Source: Bacteroidia bacterium (lineage in GTDB: Bacteria > Bacteroidota > Bacteroidia > Bacteroidales > Azobacteroidaceae). Taken from it: a stretch of DNA of 59,093 nucleotides. The stretch is taken from positions 1-59,093 of the forward strand of contig BNXY01000012.1 in NCBI GenBank assembly GCA_025999935.1, written 5' to 3'. The translations under genes were made by a program, and so were the position numbers. The number at the start of each line of letters is the position of its first letter. Position 1 is the stretch's first letter. A model generated the notes under the pieces. That model was not told the DNA's origin and did no database searches. It was given only the letters and a program-made list of their open reading frames with translations. This document shows, in pieces, positions 51,081 to 59,093 of this stretch.

Positions 51081-52322
51081 ATGAAAACATTTGGATTTTT
51101 AGCGCTCTTAGTAATAAGTTGCTTTTCAATTCATCCGGCTATGGGAGCGGGTCAATTGACGGCTGGGACAGCCAAAATAAACATTACGCCTCCCGAACCT
51201 AAATATTCGGTTCACGATTCCCTGTATGCACGTGCGCTCATTTTGGATGCTGGTGGTTCTCGCATTGCCTTTGTGGCGTTGGATTTAGGCGGTTACACGA
51301 ATATTTCCTTACTTGAAAAACTGAAAAGTCGATTTAATCTGAAAGAAGCGTATTTCTGTCCACAACACACACATTCTTCGGAAACAGCTCCTCGCGAATG
51401 GCTGGAAGGACAGATTCTGTCCGTTATGGAAACGGCTTCAAAAAATATGTTTGAAGCTCGTGTTTCGGGAGGTCATCGTTATTTTCCCCAATTGAGTTTT
51501 AACCGCTTGATTCTTCGCGACGACGGACGGGCGCGTGAATCATGGGAAGGCGACGAGCATTACCGCGCTGTTAATCCGGAACGTATTCCTCATGGCCCGG
51601 TAGATAATGCGGTGGGTGTTATCAAGTTGGAAGATACAAGCGGAAAGCCCAGAGTGCTGATTATGAACTACGCCTGCCATCCCGACGTAGCTTGGAATAA
51701 CTTTGAAATTTCCGGCGATTATGTCGGTTACGCTACAAAATATACTGAAGAAGCTTTTGGCAATACCGTCAATTGCCTGTTTGTGCAAGGCGGCGGAGGT
51801 AATCAGGCGCCTCTGTTTAAAGACGGAGGCCGCACCGGTCCCAACGACCCGCGTCCTTCCAATTACGATTTGATTGACCGCATGGGAAAATTACTTTCCA
51901 TAGAAACGGTAAAATTGGCAAAGGAATTGTATCCCAATCCTAATGATGTGCCGAATATTAAGCTGAAAGCAGACTCGTTGCATTTCACGGGAAGATACGA
52001 TAAAAAACTGCAATATAATGTTCATTTCTCGGTAATTTCCATCAACGACAGGTATGTGGTTGCAACAGTTCCGGGCGAACCGTTTATCAAGTTTCAGATT
52101 GACTGGAAACGAGAAATGCAAGCCTACGCCGTACCGTTCTTTTTCGGATATACATGGAATGGAGGCAAATGGCCCATTTATCTTCCTGATATCCGGTCGG
52201 CGGCTTACGGCGGATATGGTGCCGACCACGGTCCGGATCTGATAGAAGTGGGTGCCGGCGAACGGATTATGGCAAAATTACTGGAAACTTATTACCGGAT
52301 GAACGGTATATTTAAACAATAA
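51081..52322 (+). CDS. Neutral/alkaline ceramidase-family secreted protein
   Basis: 413 residues, signal peptide MKTFGFLALLVISCFSIHPAMG. The mature start LTAGTAKINITPPEP and the blocks IAFVALDLGGY, YFCPQHTHSSETAPREW, MNYACHPDVAWNNFEISGDYVGYATKYTEEAFG and VQGGGGNQAPLF match the N-terminal catalytic domain of the neutral ceramidase family, including the HTHS metal site and the later His. It lacks the C-terminal Ig-like domain of true ceramidases. Such short forms are common in Bacteroidota carbohydrate loci and are probably hydrolases of an amide or ester on the glycan; the real substrate is unknown. 4 bp after GH3 and 4 bp before GH2. Confidence 0.8.
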   Translation: MKTFGFLALLVISCFSIHPAMGAGQLTAGTAKINITPPEPKYSVHDSLYARALILDAGGSRIAFVALDLGGYTNISLLEKLKSRFNLKEAYFCPQHTHSSETAPREWLEGQILSVMETASKNMFEARVSGGHRYFPQLSFNRLILRDDGRARESWEGDEHYRAVNPERIPHGPVDNAVGVIKLEDTSGKPRVLIMNYACHPDVAWNNFEISGDYVGYATKYTEEAFGNTVNCLFVQGGGGNQAPLFKDGGRTGPNDPRPSNYDLIDRMGKLLSIETVKLAKELYPNPNDVPNIKLKADSLHFTGRYDKKLQYNVHFSVISINDRYVVATVPGEPFIKFQIDWKREMQAYAVPFFFGYTWNGGKWPIYLPDIRSAAYGGYGADHGPDLIEVGAGERIMAKLLETYYRMNGIFKQ

Positions 52323-52325
52323 AAC

Positions 52326-55300
52326 ATGAAAAAGACATACATTTTATCAATATTTTTATTCCTTTGTACATCCACATTTTCCCAAAATGGGAAAACGATC
52401 TACAATCAACCGTTCGCACCTCATGAAGGTTTTATCAATAAAACGGAAAAAGAATACAGAAAAGAAATTTGCTTGAATGGATTGTGGGATTTTCAAGCTG
52501 TAGAGCTGCCCGTAGGCTATGTGCAGGGAAAGGGTATAGCGCCCGAATTGCCTTTGCCCGCGGTGAATGTGTGGAGTAATACAAAAATCAAAATACCTTC
52601 TCCATGGAACATCAACGCTTTTGCCAATCGCGACTTGGAAGGTCCCGACCATCGCAACTATCCATCCTACCCCAAAGCATGGGAAAATGTGAAAATGGCT
52701 TGGATGAAAAAAACGGTTACTATTCCTTCCGATTGGGCCGGCCAACAAATTAAGTTGCATTTTGAAGCCGTTGCCGGATTTACGGAAGTTTATGTGAATA
52801 AGCAGAAGGTGGGCGAAAACTTCGACCTCTTTCTTCCTTTTGATGCAGATATTACCTCTGTCGTTACACCAGGAGAAAGCATTGAAATCTGGGTTGGCGT
52901 AAGAAACCAGTCCTTATTTGAAGATCGATCCTCTGTCGGCAGACGTATTGTTCCTGCCGGCTCTATGTGGGGATACCATATTGCCGGTATCTGGCAGGAT
53001 GTGTTTCTAATCGCATTGCCTCCAATCTATATGGAAGATATTTATGTAAAGCCATTGGTGTCTAAAAATCTTCTGGAACTGGAAGTTACTGTGCAAAATA
53101 ATACAACGAAGAAAGCAGACATTCAACTTCAGGGCATCATCAACGAATGGATAAACAGAGCCGGAACTGATGTCAATTCTGCCCCTGTTCCTGATTGGGA
53201 ACTGGGTGTAAAAGCATTGGATATCGCAGCCGCTAAACTAACTATCGCAGCCGGAGGAACAGAGAAAACAACCTTGCAAATTCCGGTTAAAGAAGGTGAC
53301 CTGGCTTACTGGACTCCCGAACATCCCAATCTCTACGCCCTGCGTCTGTTGATGAATGATAAAAAGCAAACCATTGATACAAAATACGAACGCTTCGGAT
53401 GGCGCGAATGGACTTTCCAAGGAAACAAACAATGTTTAAACGGAAAACCTGTTGAATTGAAAGGCGACTCATGGCACTTTATGGGTGTACCTCAACTGAC
53501 ACGCAGATATGCCTGGGCATGGTTTACAGCCATAAAAGGAATGAATGGAAATGCTGTCAGACCGCACGCGCAGATATATCCCCGCTTTTATTTGGATGTT
53601 GCCGACGAAATGGGTATTTGTGTTTTGGACGAAACAGCCAACTGGGCAAGCGACGGGGGGCCGAAATTAGACTCCGAAAAGTTCTGGGAAGCCTCCAAAC
53701 AACACCTCGAACGCTTTGTGTTGCGTGACAGAAACCATGCTTCGGTATTTGGATGGAGCATCAGCAACGAAAACAAACCCGTTATACTCCATGTCTATAA
53801 CAAGCCCGAACTGATGCCGTATCAAAAGCAAGCGTGGGAAGATTGGCGCAATATCGTTATGAAAAACGACCCTACCCGTCCTTGGATTTCAGCCGACGGC
53901 GAGGATGACGGAGATGGCATTTTGCCGACAACAGTGGGTCACTATGGCGATTTAAATTCTATGAAACATTGGGCGGAAATCGGTAAACCTTGGGGTGTCG
54001 GCGAACACGGTATGGCTTATTACGGTACTCCCGAACAAGTGGCGAAATACAATGGTGAAGAAGCCTATACCTCACAATATGGGCGCATGAAAGGCTTGGC
54101 TATTGAAGGCTATAATCTGATTGCCGACCAACGCAAAATGGGTGCGTCTTATGTGTCGGTATTCAATATGGTATGGTATGCACTTCAGCCGCTTCCTATC
54201 GGGAAAAAAGATTTGACAACTCCTCCTTCTCTGACCGACGATGGTATCTTTTTTGCCGATTATAAAGAAGGAATTCCCGGAGTACAACCCGAACGAATGG
54301 GGCCTTACTGTACTACCTTCAATCCGGGATACGATCCTTCATTACCCTTGTATCAAACATGGCCGATGTATGAAGCCATGCGTACAGCTTACGCGCCGGA
54401 AAAACCGGCAGAATCGCCTTACAAGGATAACACGGTAGAGCAAAACCATATAAAAAAGCCCGTTGAACCAACAAATACGTATAAAGAAGTTGTGTTTGTG
54501 GGCAATGAAGATTCTTATTTGAAACGCATAATGGACACACAAGGGGTAAAATTCACAACCAAGGTAACAACTCCTCAACAACTATTGTATATCGTTGACG
54601 GCGCTCAAATCCCAACAGAAGCAGAGAAGAAAAATCTGCTACAAAATGCCGCAAAAGGCGCTGATGTCTGGATTTGGGGACTTGTACCTCAAACGATAAA
54701 CGCATACAATACAATATTACCTTTACCTCTCACATTGGAAGTACGCAACATATCATCTTTCATCCCTGAACAAAAATCATGGCTGAAAGGCTTGGCAAAT
54801 TCCGACTTCTATTTCTGTGAAATTCAAAGGGCAGATGCATCGCAATATGGACTTTCGGGCGACTTTGTCAATGAAGGAACTATCTTGTTGAACGCTTGCA
54901 ATACCGACTGGCGTAAATGGAACAAACGTCCGGAAGAATTGAAAACAGCCGCCACGCTTCGCTCTGAAAGGGAACGAAAAGGCGCTGCTCCGGCATTCGT
55001 TAAATATCAAAATTATTATGTAAGTACATTAACCGAATTTGCCAACTCGGGGAAAGGTTATAATACCTTGGCAAGCCTATTGAAGCAAGCAGGTATCCCT
55101 TGCCGGCAAACCGAAGCGAATATTGCTGATATCTTTTTCTCTCGTGATGGTAGTATGCAATTTCCGGCAAGTACGAAAAACAAATTCAGAAAAGAAGCTG
55201 ACGAGTATATTGTAGATTGCTGGGTATTCAGCCCTCGTCCTTTAGACGATTTGCTGATTGAACCTGATATGCCTAAGTTGACCTTATACGTTGATACCTG

Positions 55301-55523
55301 GCAAAGCGCCCTGCTGTTGAATGACAAACCATACAGGGCAACCAATAAGACAAACCGTAATAGTACGTACAAAGAGTTACCTTTGCTTCAAGGATGGAAC
55401 AAAATAACCTTGCGAATCGGGACCGAAGATAAAAACAGATTCAATGCAAATTTCTCATGTGAGAATAATGTTGCATTTTTGGGACAATTAAAAGTTTCAT
55501 TTACAAATCCGGAAGCCAAATAA
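52326..55523 (+). CDS. Large GH2-like beta-glycosidase
   Basis: 1065 residues, signal peptide MKKTYILSIFLFLCTSTFS. Sugar-binding domain (about 45-235: LNGLWDFQAVELP, VKMAWMKKTVTIP, SMWGYHIAGIWQDVFLIALPP), Ig-like domain, then the barrel: FGWREWTFQGNKQCLNGKPVELKGDSWH, MNGNAVRPHAQIYPRFYLDVADEMGICVLDE, acid/base Glu in SVFGWSISNENKP and probable nucleophile Glu in GVGEHGMAYYG. The C-terminal 350 residues (NEDSYLKRIMDTQGVKFTTKV onward) form extra alpha/beta and beta domains. A subfamily of GH2 of uncertain specificity (mannosidase, glucuronidase or galactosidase all possible). Last gene of the GH38 operon. Confidence 0.85.
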   Translation: MKKTYILSIFLFLCTSTFSQNGKTIYNQPFAPHEGFINKTEKEYRKEICLNGLWDFQAVELPVGYVQGKGIAPELPLPAVNVWSNTKIKIPSPWNINAFANRDLEGPDHRNYPSYPKAWENVKMAWMKKTVTIPSDWAGQQIKLHFEAVAGFTEVYVNKQKVGENFDLFLPFDADITSVVTPGESIEIWVGVRNQSLFEDRSSVGRRIVPAGSMWGYHIAGIWQDVFLIALPPIYMEDIYVKPLVSKNLLELEVTVQNNTTKKADIQLQGIINEWINRAGTDVNSAPVPDWELGVKALDIAAAKLTIAAGGTEKTTLQIPVKEGDLAYWTPEHPNLYALRLLMNDKKQTIDTKYERFGWREWTFQGNKQCLNGKPVELKGDSWHFMGVPQLTRRYAWAWFTAIKGMNGNAVRPHAQIYPRFYLDVADEMGICVLDETANWASDGGPKLDSEKFWEASKQHLERFVLRDRNHASVFGWSISNENKPVILHVYNKPELMPYQKQAWEDWRNIVMKNDPTRPWISADGEDDGDGILPTTVGHYGDLNSMKHWAEIGKPWGVGEHGMAYYGTPEQVAKYNGEEAYTSQYGRMKGLAIEGYNLIADQRKMGASYVSVFNMVWYALQPLPIGKKDLTTPPSLTDDGIFFADYKEGIPGVQPERMGPYCTTFNPGYDPSLPLYQTWPMYEAMRTAYAPEKPAESPYKDNTVEQNHIKKPVEPTNTYKEVVFVGNEDSYLKRIMDTQGVKFTTKVTTPQQLLYIVDGAQIPTEAEKKNLLQNAAKGADVWIWGLVPQTINAYNTILPLPLTLEVRNISSFIPEQKSWLKGLANSDFYFCEIQRADASQYGLSGDFVNEGTILLNACNTDWRKWNKRPEELKTAATLRSERERKGAAPAFVKYQNYYVSTLTEFANSGKGYNTLASLLKQAGIPCRQTEANIADIFFSRDGSMQFPASTKNKFRKEADEYIVDCWVFSPRPLDDLLIEPDMPKLTLYVDTWQSALLLNDKPYRATNKTNRNSTYKELPLLQGWNKITLRIGTEDKNRFNANFSCENNVAFLGQLKVSFTNPEAK

Positions 55524-55712
55524 ATTAGAGATAAGTATGTAATAAGAATTAATTTATAAAATGTATATCTTTATACAGATTCTATAATATCGAAAGAGTT
55601 ATTGTGAACATCTTTATCTTCTTTTTCCATAATAATTGGTAATTTAGCGTTATAAAATCAGGACAAAAATAAAAATAATATATAGATTGTCTTATTAAAA
55701 TGAATTTATGCG

Positions 55713-55720
55713 TAACTTTG
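55713..55720 (+). promoter_or_regulatory. -7 promoter element, trans-sulfuration gene
   Basis: TAACTTTG fits TAnnTTTG 26 nt before the ATG, so the leader is short and leaves no room for a riboswitch. The 223-bp gap before it shows no other structure beyond AT-richness. Confidence 0.5.
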
Positions 55721-55746
55721 CACCTCCAATATATTAAAAACAAACA

Positions 55747-56997
55747 ATGATGACAGATAAAGCAAAATTTCCGCAGACAGAAATTATTCGTAAACAATTT
55801 CCGCAAAAAGATGTACATGGAGCGATTTCCATGCCGGTTTATTCCTCAGCGGCCTTTGAATTTGATACTGCCGAAGAAATGGAAGACGCCTTTTTGGGGA
55901 AAAACGGCAAACATACCTATACCCGCATCTCCAACCCAACGGTGGAAGCTTTCGAGTCGCGCGTTCAAACCGCTTCGGGCGCCCCGCATGTCATGGCGGT
56001 CGCTTCCGGAATGGCAGCCATATCCAATGTGTTCCTAACCATTGCGTACTCCGGTTCCAATATCGTAACCTCTACGCATCTTTTTGGAAATACGTTTTCT
56101 TTGTTTCTGTTTACCTTGAAAGAATTTGGAGTGGAAGTCCGTTTCTGTAATATGCTGGATGTCGAATCGGTTGAAAAACAAATCGATGAAAATACCTGCG
56201 GCGTATTTACGGAAATCATTACCAACCCGCATATTGAAGTCGCCGATTTGTCTGCTTTGTCCGCTTTGGCGCATAAAAAAGGTGTGCCATTGATTGCCGA
56301 TTCCACCATTGTGCCTTGGAATTTCTTCAAAGCGGCTGATTTTGGCATAGACATAGAAATCGTATCCAGTACCAAATACATTTCCGGCGGCGCTACCAGC
56401 ATTGGCGGTTTGATTTTGGATTACCAGACTTACGACTGGGAACAATCCAAAAAACTGCACAACTTGGCAAAAATGACCGGGAAAAGAGCCTTTCAGGTAA
56501 AACTTCGCGGAGAAATCGCCAGAAATATGGGAGCGACTATGTCGCCGCAAGTAGCTCAGTTACAAAGCTTGGGCTTGGAAACCTTGGATTTGCGTTTCCG
56601 GCAGGAAGCACAATCTTGCCTCGAATTGGCCAAGTTCCTGAAAACATTACCGGAAGTTCAACAAGTCAATTACAACGGACTGACCGATGATCCTTTTTAT
56701 GCCATCAGCAAAAAACAATTCGGAGATTATCCGGGTGCGATGCTCACTTTCAGCTTGAAAGACAAAGCAACCTGTTTTGCTTTCATCAACCGGCTGAATA
56801 TCATCCGGAGAGCAACGAATTTGTTCGATAATAAATCCTTGATTATTCATCCCGAATCCACCATTTACGGAACCTTAAGCCCCGAATACAAAAAAATGGT
56901 AGAAGTTCCGGACAATATGTTGCGCTTATCCGTCGGATTGGAAAATCCGGAGGACTTGAAAGCAGATATTTTACAAAGTTTGAGGTTTCAGGTTTAA
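55747..56997 (+). CDS. PLP-dependent trans-sulfuration enzyme (O-acetylhomoserine sulfhydrylase / gamma-lyase type)
   Basis: 416 residues, cytoplasmic Cys/Met-metabolism PLP enzyme. Motifs: PVYSSAAFEFDTAEEMEDAFLG, YTRISNPTVEAFESRV (phosphate-binding Tyr/Arg), ASGMAAISNVFLTIA, EIITNPHIEVADLSALS, LIADSTIVPWNFFKAADFGIDIEIVSSTKYISGGATSIGG (Schiff-base Lys in STKY), and the C-terminal LIIHPESTIYGTLSPE plus LRLSVGLENPEDLKADILQSL. The family splits into O-acetylhomoserine sulfhydrylase, cystathionine gamma-synthase and methionine gamma-lyase; the sequence resembles the first most, but this is not certain. A separate transcription unit from the carbohydrate locus. Confidence 0.88.
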   Translation: MMTDKAKFPQTEIIRKQFPQKDVHGAISMPVYSSAAFEFDTAEEMEDAFLGKNGKHTYTRISNPTVEAFESRVQTASGAPHVMAVASGMAAISNVFLTIAYSGSNIVTSTHLFGNTFSLFLFTLKEFGVEVRFCNMLDVESVEKQIDENTCGVFTEIITNPHIEVADLSALSALAHKKGVPLIADSTIVPWNFFKAADFGIDIEIVSSTKYISGGATSIGGLILDYQTYDWEQSKKLHNLAKMTGKRAFQVKLRGEIARNMGATMSPQVAQLQSLGLETLDLRFRQEAQSCLELAKFLKTLPEVQQVNYNGLTDDPFYAISKKQFGDYPGAMLTFSLKDKATCFAFINRLNIIRRATNLFDNKSLIIHPESTIYGTLSPEYKKMVEVPDNMLRLSVGLENPEDLKADILQSLRFQV

Positions 56998-57058
56998 CGT
57001 TTAACGTTTTTGAAACTTGAAACGTTAAACTTGAAACGTTAAACTTGAAACGTTAAAT
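56991..57058. repeat. Tandem and inverted 14-bp repeats after the trans-sulfuration gene
   Basis: TTGAAACGTTAAAC occurs three times head to tail (57017-57030, 57031-57044, 57045-57058, the last ending in T). They are preceded by inverted half-units (GTTTAACGTTTAACGTTT, 56992-57009) that overlap the stop codon of the upstream gene. The whole can fold into a hairpin. It ends 12 bp before the next ATG. Confidence 0.8.
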
Positions 57059-57070
57059 TCGTTTTTGATT

Positions 57071-58495
57071 ATGAAGCATTTGATTTTTCTTTTAGCCTTT
57101 TTGAATCTGTCTCTCGTTTCTTTTGCTCAAACGGGATCTTCCTTGATTTGCCGTTTCGGGTTCACTTTTGAAATCAGCCGGCAAAAAAACTGGGGATACG
57201 CCAAACCGGTTATTCTGACGGTATCTCCGAATACATCCGCAGCGGCGCAAGGCCTTCAAGTCAATGATATTGTCGATGCCGTCAATGGAAAACCGACCGA
57301 GGGAGAAGATTATGAAACCATTTTCTCCTGGCTGCAAAATAGCGCGAATGATCAAATCAGTTTAAATATCAGTAATTTAAAAAACAGCAACAGAAGTTTG
57401 ATATTGACAAAATATTGCAGTTTTAATAATGCCTTAACCGAAAAAGATTTAGCGGAAGTGTACGCATTTTATAGCTTGGAAGACACCCAAAACAGGGCTT
57501 TTGCCTGCCCATTTAAAACAACTGTCAACCGGAATGTTAATTTACTCAATTACAAATCTTTTGGATTTCCAAAGCCGAATGCCCAAAACTTGCAATTGGA
57601 AAATTTAATGAACGCCGTTATTCGCAAAAGCTTAGAACAAAAAGGATTGAAATATTCCGACCGGAATCCGGATGTATTGGTTCAAACCTACTATTCCCAC
57701 CGGAAAAATCCGAATTATCGTTCCAATGCCAACGCGGATAAATTTCCCACAGAGAGCCGGTACAATATGAATACCCATTCCATGGAAAATTTGCCGATTT
57801 ACTACAATCTCCTGATTCATTCCAATCAGGCGGAGTTTTTCCTGACGCTGGGCATCCGTGTCGTAGATCCCAAAAGACAGGATAACAACGGATTGGTTTG
57901 GGAATGTGAAGCCAATGAACTTCTGAAATCTTACTATTCTCTGGATGATTATTCTACGTTTCATATTCCTTTGATGTTTATGCAGTATCCTTATCCGCAA
58001 TCCACGGAAGAAGCTAAATTTTTTTACGGCCGTTCCCGCTATAATTACACCGGAATTTATTTTAATATGGATAATCTGAAAGAGATAATCAGTGTCGATC
58101 CGTCGTCTCCCGCCGCCCAAGCCGGCATTCAATCGGGCGATGTGATAGAGAAAATCAATGGCGTCAAGTTCAACAATAATCCCAAATCGGCCGATAGCAA
58201 TTACAAGCAATTCATCTATAAAACCATGTCTTTCCGGAATCCGAAAACACAGTTTACCAATGCGGAAGGATTTACCCGGTGTATGTATTGGGACAAACTG
58301 AGCCATGCACAAATATACGACGCTTTCAGGAGACCTGAATTTTCAACCGCTTTCTCCTATCTGTTTTATTTTGAACCTTATATCAATTTATCAGGAACCA
58401 ATATCGTCAGTTTCAATATTGTCAGGGGAAAACAGAAGGAAGAAATAAAAGTAAAACCGGTCATTGTGGAAGAAGCTGTATTTGAAAGCAGATAA
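57071..58495 (+). CDS. Secreted double-PDZ protein with a DUF4136-like middle
   Basis: 474 residues from the ATG at 57071 (MKHLIFLLAFLNLSLVSFAQ, signal peptide). PDZ 1 (about 20-110: ILTVSPNTSAAAQGLQVNDIVDAVNGKPT), then a region like lipoprotein DUF4136 (VNLLNYKSFGFPKPNAQNLQLENLMNAVIRKSLEQKGLKYSDRNPDVLVQTYYS and a later VWECEANELLKSYYSLDDY), then PDZ 2 (about 325-460: IISVDPSSPAAQAGIQSGDVIEKINGVKF). No protease residues are visible, so it is more likely a scaffold or binding protein of the cell envelope. Function unknown. Confidence 0.72.
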   Translation: MKHLIFLLAFLNLSLVSFAQTGSSLICRFGFTFEISRQKNWGYAKPVILTVSPNTSAAAQGLQVNDIVDAVNGKPTEGEDYETIFSWLQNSANDQISLNISNLKNSNRSLILTKYCSFNNALTEKDLAEVYAFYSLEDTQNRAFACPFKTTVNRNVNLLNYKSFGFPKPNAQNLQLENLMNAVIRKSLEQKGLKYSDRNPDVLVQTYYSHRKNPNYRSNANADKFPTESRYNMNTHSMENLPIYYNLLIHSNQAEFFLTLGIRVVDPKRQDNNGLVWECEANELLKSYYSLDDYSTFHIPLMFMQYPYPQSTEEAKFFYGRSRYNYTGIYFNMDNLKEIISVDPSSPAAQAGIQSGDVIEKINGVKFNNNPKSADSNYKQFIYKTMSFRNPKTQFTNAEGFTRCMYWDKLSHAQIYDAFRRPEFSTAFSYLFYFEPYINLSGTNIVSFNIVRGKQKEEIKVKPVIVEEAVFESR

Positions 58496-58506
58496 GAAAT
58501 ATCTTT

Positions 58507-59001
58507 TCATTTTATCGTTCTGCAAGTCCGGTTCCATCTCCGTTTTCCGGTATTCATGTCTTTGGATTGCCGGATGAGAGTGGCTTTCCCAACGATATGG
58601 TCTTCCGGAACCAAACCCCAATAACGGGAATCGCGAGAATTGAAGGTGTTATCGCCTGCCATGAAATAGTAGTTCATTTTGAACATATAGTTATTTAAAA
58701 CAGCGCTGTCTAAATAAATTACATTTTCTTTTATTGCCATTATTTTATCGGTTTCGTATTCAATCAAAGGTTTATAGAGTTGATAATTGGTCGTATCAAT
58801 GACCAGCTTGTCATTTGCTTTGGGGAGGTATAGCGAGCCGGAATATTTGTAATTTCCATTTTTAACCCGAACGGTATCTCCGGGCAGACCTTTGCAACGT
58901 TTCACTAAAAAAACATTCAAATCCGGCTCCAATTTTTCAGGATTGGTGTAAGGGATTTCCAATATTTTTTTTGAATCACAAAGCCATTTATTTAATATCA
59001 A
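58507..59001 (-). CDS. Signal peptidase I-like (S26) protein lacking the serine region
   Basis: 164 residues from a TTG (59001). The catalytic-lysine block of S26 leader peptidases is clear (VFLVKRCKGLPGDTVRVKNGNYKYSG), as is box E (YFMAGDNTFNSRDSRYWGLVPEDHIVGKA). The N-terminal LNKWLCDSKKI resembles the NKW segment that normally follows the catalytic GxSMxPT motif. The serine, and the membrane anchor before it, are absent: the frame closes 14 codons upstream, and that space holds the end of another gene. Either a truncated remnant, a frameshifted gene, or a Ser-less homologue. Confidence 0.7.
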   Translation of the reverse strand: MILNKWLCDSKKILEIPYTNPEKLEPDLNVFLVKRCKGLPGDTVRVKNGNYKYSGSLYLPKANDKLVIDTTNYQLYKPLIEYETDKIMAIKENVIYLDSAVLNNYMFKMNYYFMAGDNTFNSRDSRYWGLVPEDHIVGKATLIRQSKDMNTGKRRWNRTCRTIK

Positions 59002-59092
59002 AGTAAATAACTTCCGGATCGGGATTATCCCTTATTGCATAAATACGTTTTTCATCCGGACTGATTTCAATTGCTTTTACTTCACAATCCAA
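58988..59092 (-). CDS. C-terminal end of an unidentified protein (partial)
   Basis: The last 34 codons before a TAA at 58988-58990 on the minus strand, running off the window. The residues AIEISPDEKRIYAIRDNPDP and the end VIYFDIK look like a beta-propeller repeat, as in Bacteroidota six-bladed propeller proteins. It overlaps the TTG start of the signal-peptidase-like frame by a few bases, which suggests the two are co-transcribed. Too short to name. Confidence 0.5.
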   Translation of the reverse strand: MDCEVKAIEISPDEKRIYAIRDNPDPEVIYFDIK

Positions 59093-59093
59093 G

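Noticed and set aside
55524..55746. S-adenosylmethionine or other riboswitch upstream of the trans-sulfuration gene
   Set aside because: The -7 box lies 26 nt from the ATG, so the transcript leader is too short, and no paired stems are seen upstream.
56991..57058. Possible CRISPR array
   Set aside because: Units are 14 bp and directly adjacent, with no spacers and no cas genes in the window.

Overview
The window is a Bacteroidales-type chromosome segment (Bacteroidota). Supporting signs are SusC/SusD pairs with glycoside hydrolases, the Bacteroidota promoter -7 box (TAnnTTTG) upstream of several genes, the succinylornithine-type ArgF', lipoprotein signal peptides, DUF3667 and DUF5687-type membrane proteins, and a FISUMP-type surface protein. 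No species can be assigned from the sequence. I see no tRNA, rRNA or CRISPR array.

Left part (1-6.2 kb): a partial DUF3667 protein, argF' and proA (arginine/proline synthesis, minus strand), then on the plus strand a small outer-membrane barrel and a GH92 alpha-mannosidase lipoprotein. From 6.3 to 11.2 kb lie two tandem paralogous modules on the minus strand. Each starts with a tiny gene, too short for routine ORF calling, that encodes a double-glycine leader peptide (MKKMDFTQM....GG). Each continues with a DUF5687-like membrane protein and an ABC ATPase. The two promoter-plus-leader segments are near-identical over 57 nt while the predicted mature peptides are unrelated. In the second module the membrane protein is split into two genes with an ATGA overlap, and a miniature transposable element supplies the last codons of the ATPase. 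This is the strongest candidate for an undescribed peptide (bacteriocin or signal) system.

From 11.3 to 18.7 kb there is a housekeeping run (S41 protease, coaD, a type IIA topoisomerase B subunit probably parE, a GNAT-fold protein) and a FISUMP surface protein. From 18.8 to 19.9 kb lie miniature elements and an MntA/HepT toxin-antitoxin pair whose HepT is cut off before its catalytic motif.

From 20.1 to 55.5 kb there is one large polysaccharide utilisation locus. A plus-strand operon (GH105, GH2, GH29) faces a minus-strand operon (SusC, SusD, DUF3823 lipoprotein, GH92, SGNH acetylesterase, GH3 with PA14, and a three-module GH92 / lyase-like / beta-helix protein). A second plus-strand operon (GH38, GH3, ceramidase-family protein, GH2) diverges from it. 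Between the SusC operon and the GH38 operon sits an unusual regulator: periplasmic LamG/Kelch-like part, one membrane helix, and a cytoplasmic SARP-type winged helix plus BTAD. Both flanking promoters carry tandem ATTAA repeats, mostly 12 bp apart, whose last copy starts exactly 16 nt before the -7 box. I infer that this is the shared operator of the regulator. The enzyme set points to an O-acetylated, alpha-mannose-rich heteroglycan with fucose, uronic acid and beta-linked sugars; the exact substrate is inference.

Right end (55.7-59.1 kb): a PLP-dependent trans-sulfuration enzyme, a double-PDZ secreted protein, a signal-peptidase-I-like fragment without a visible catalytic serine region, and the last codons of one more protein.
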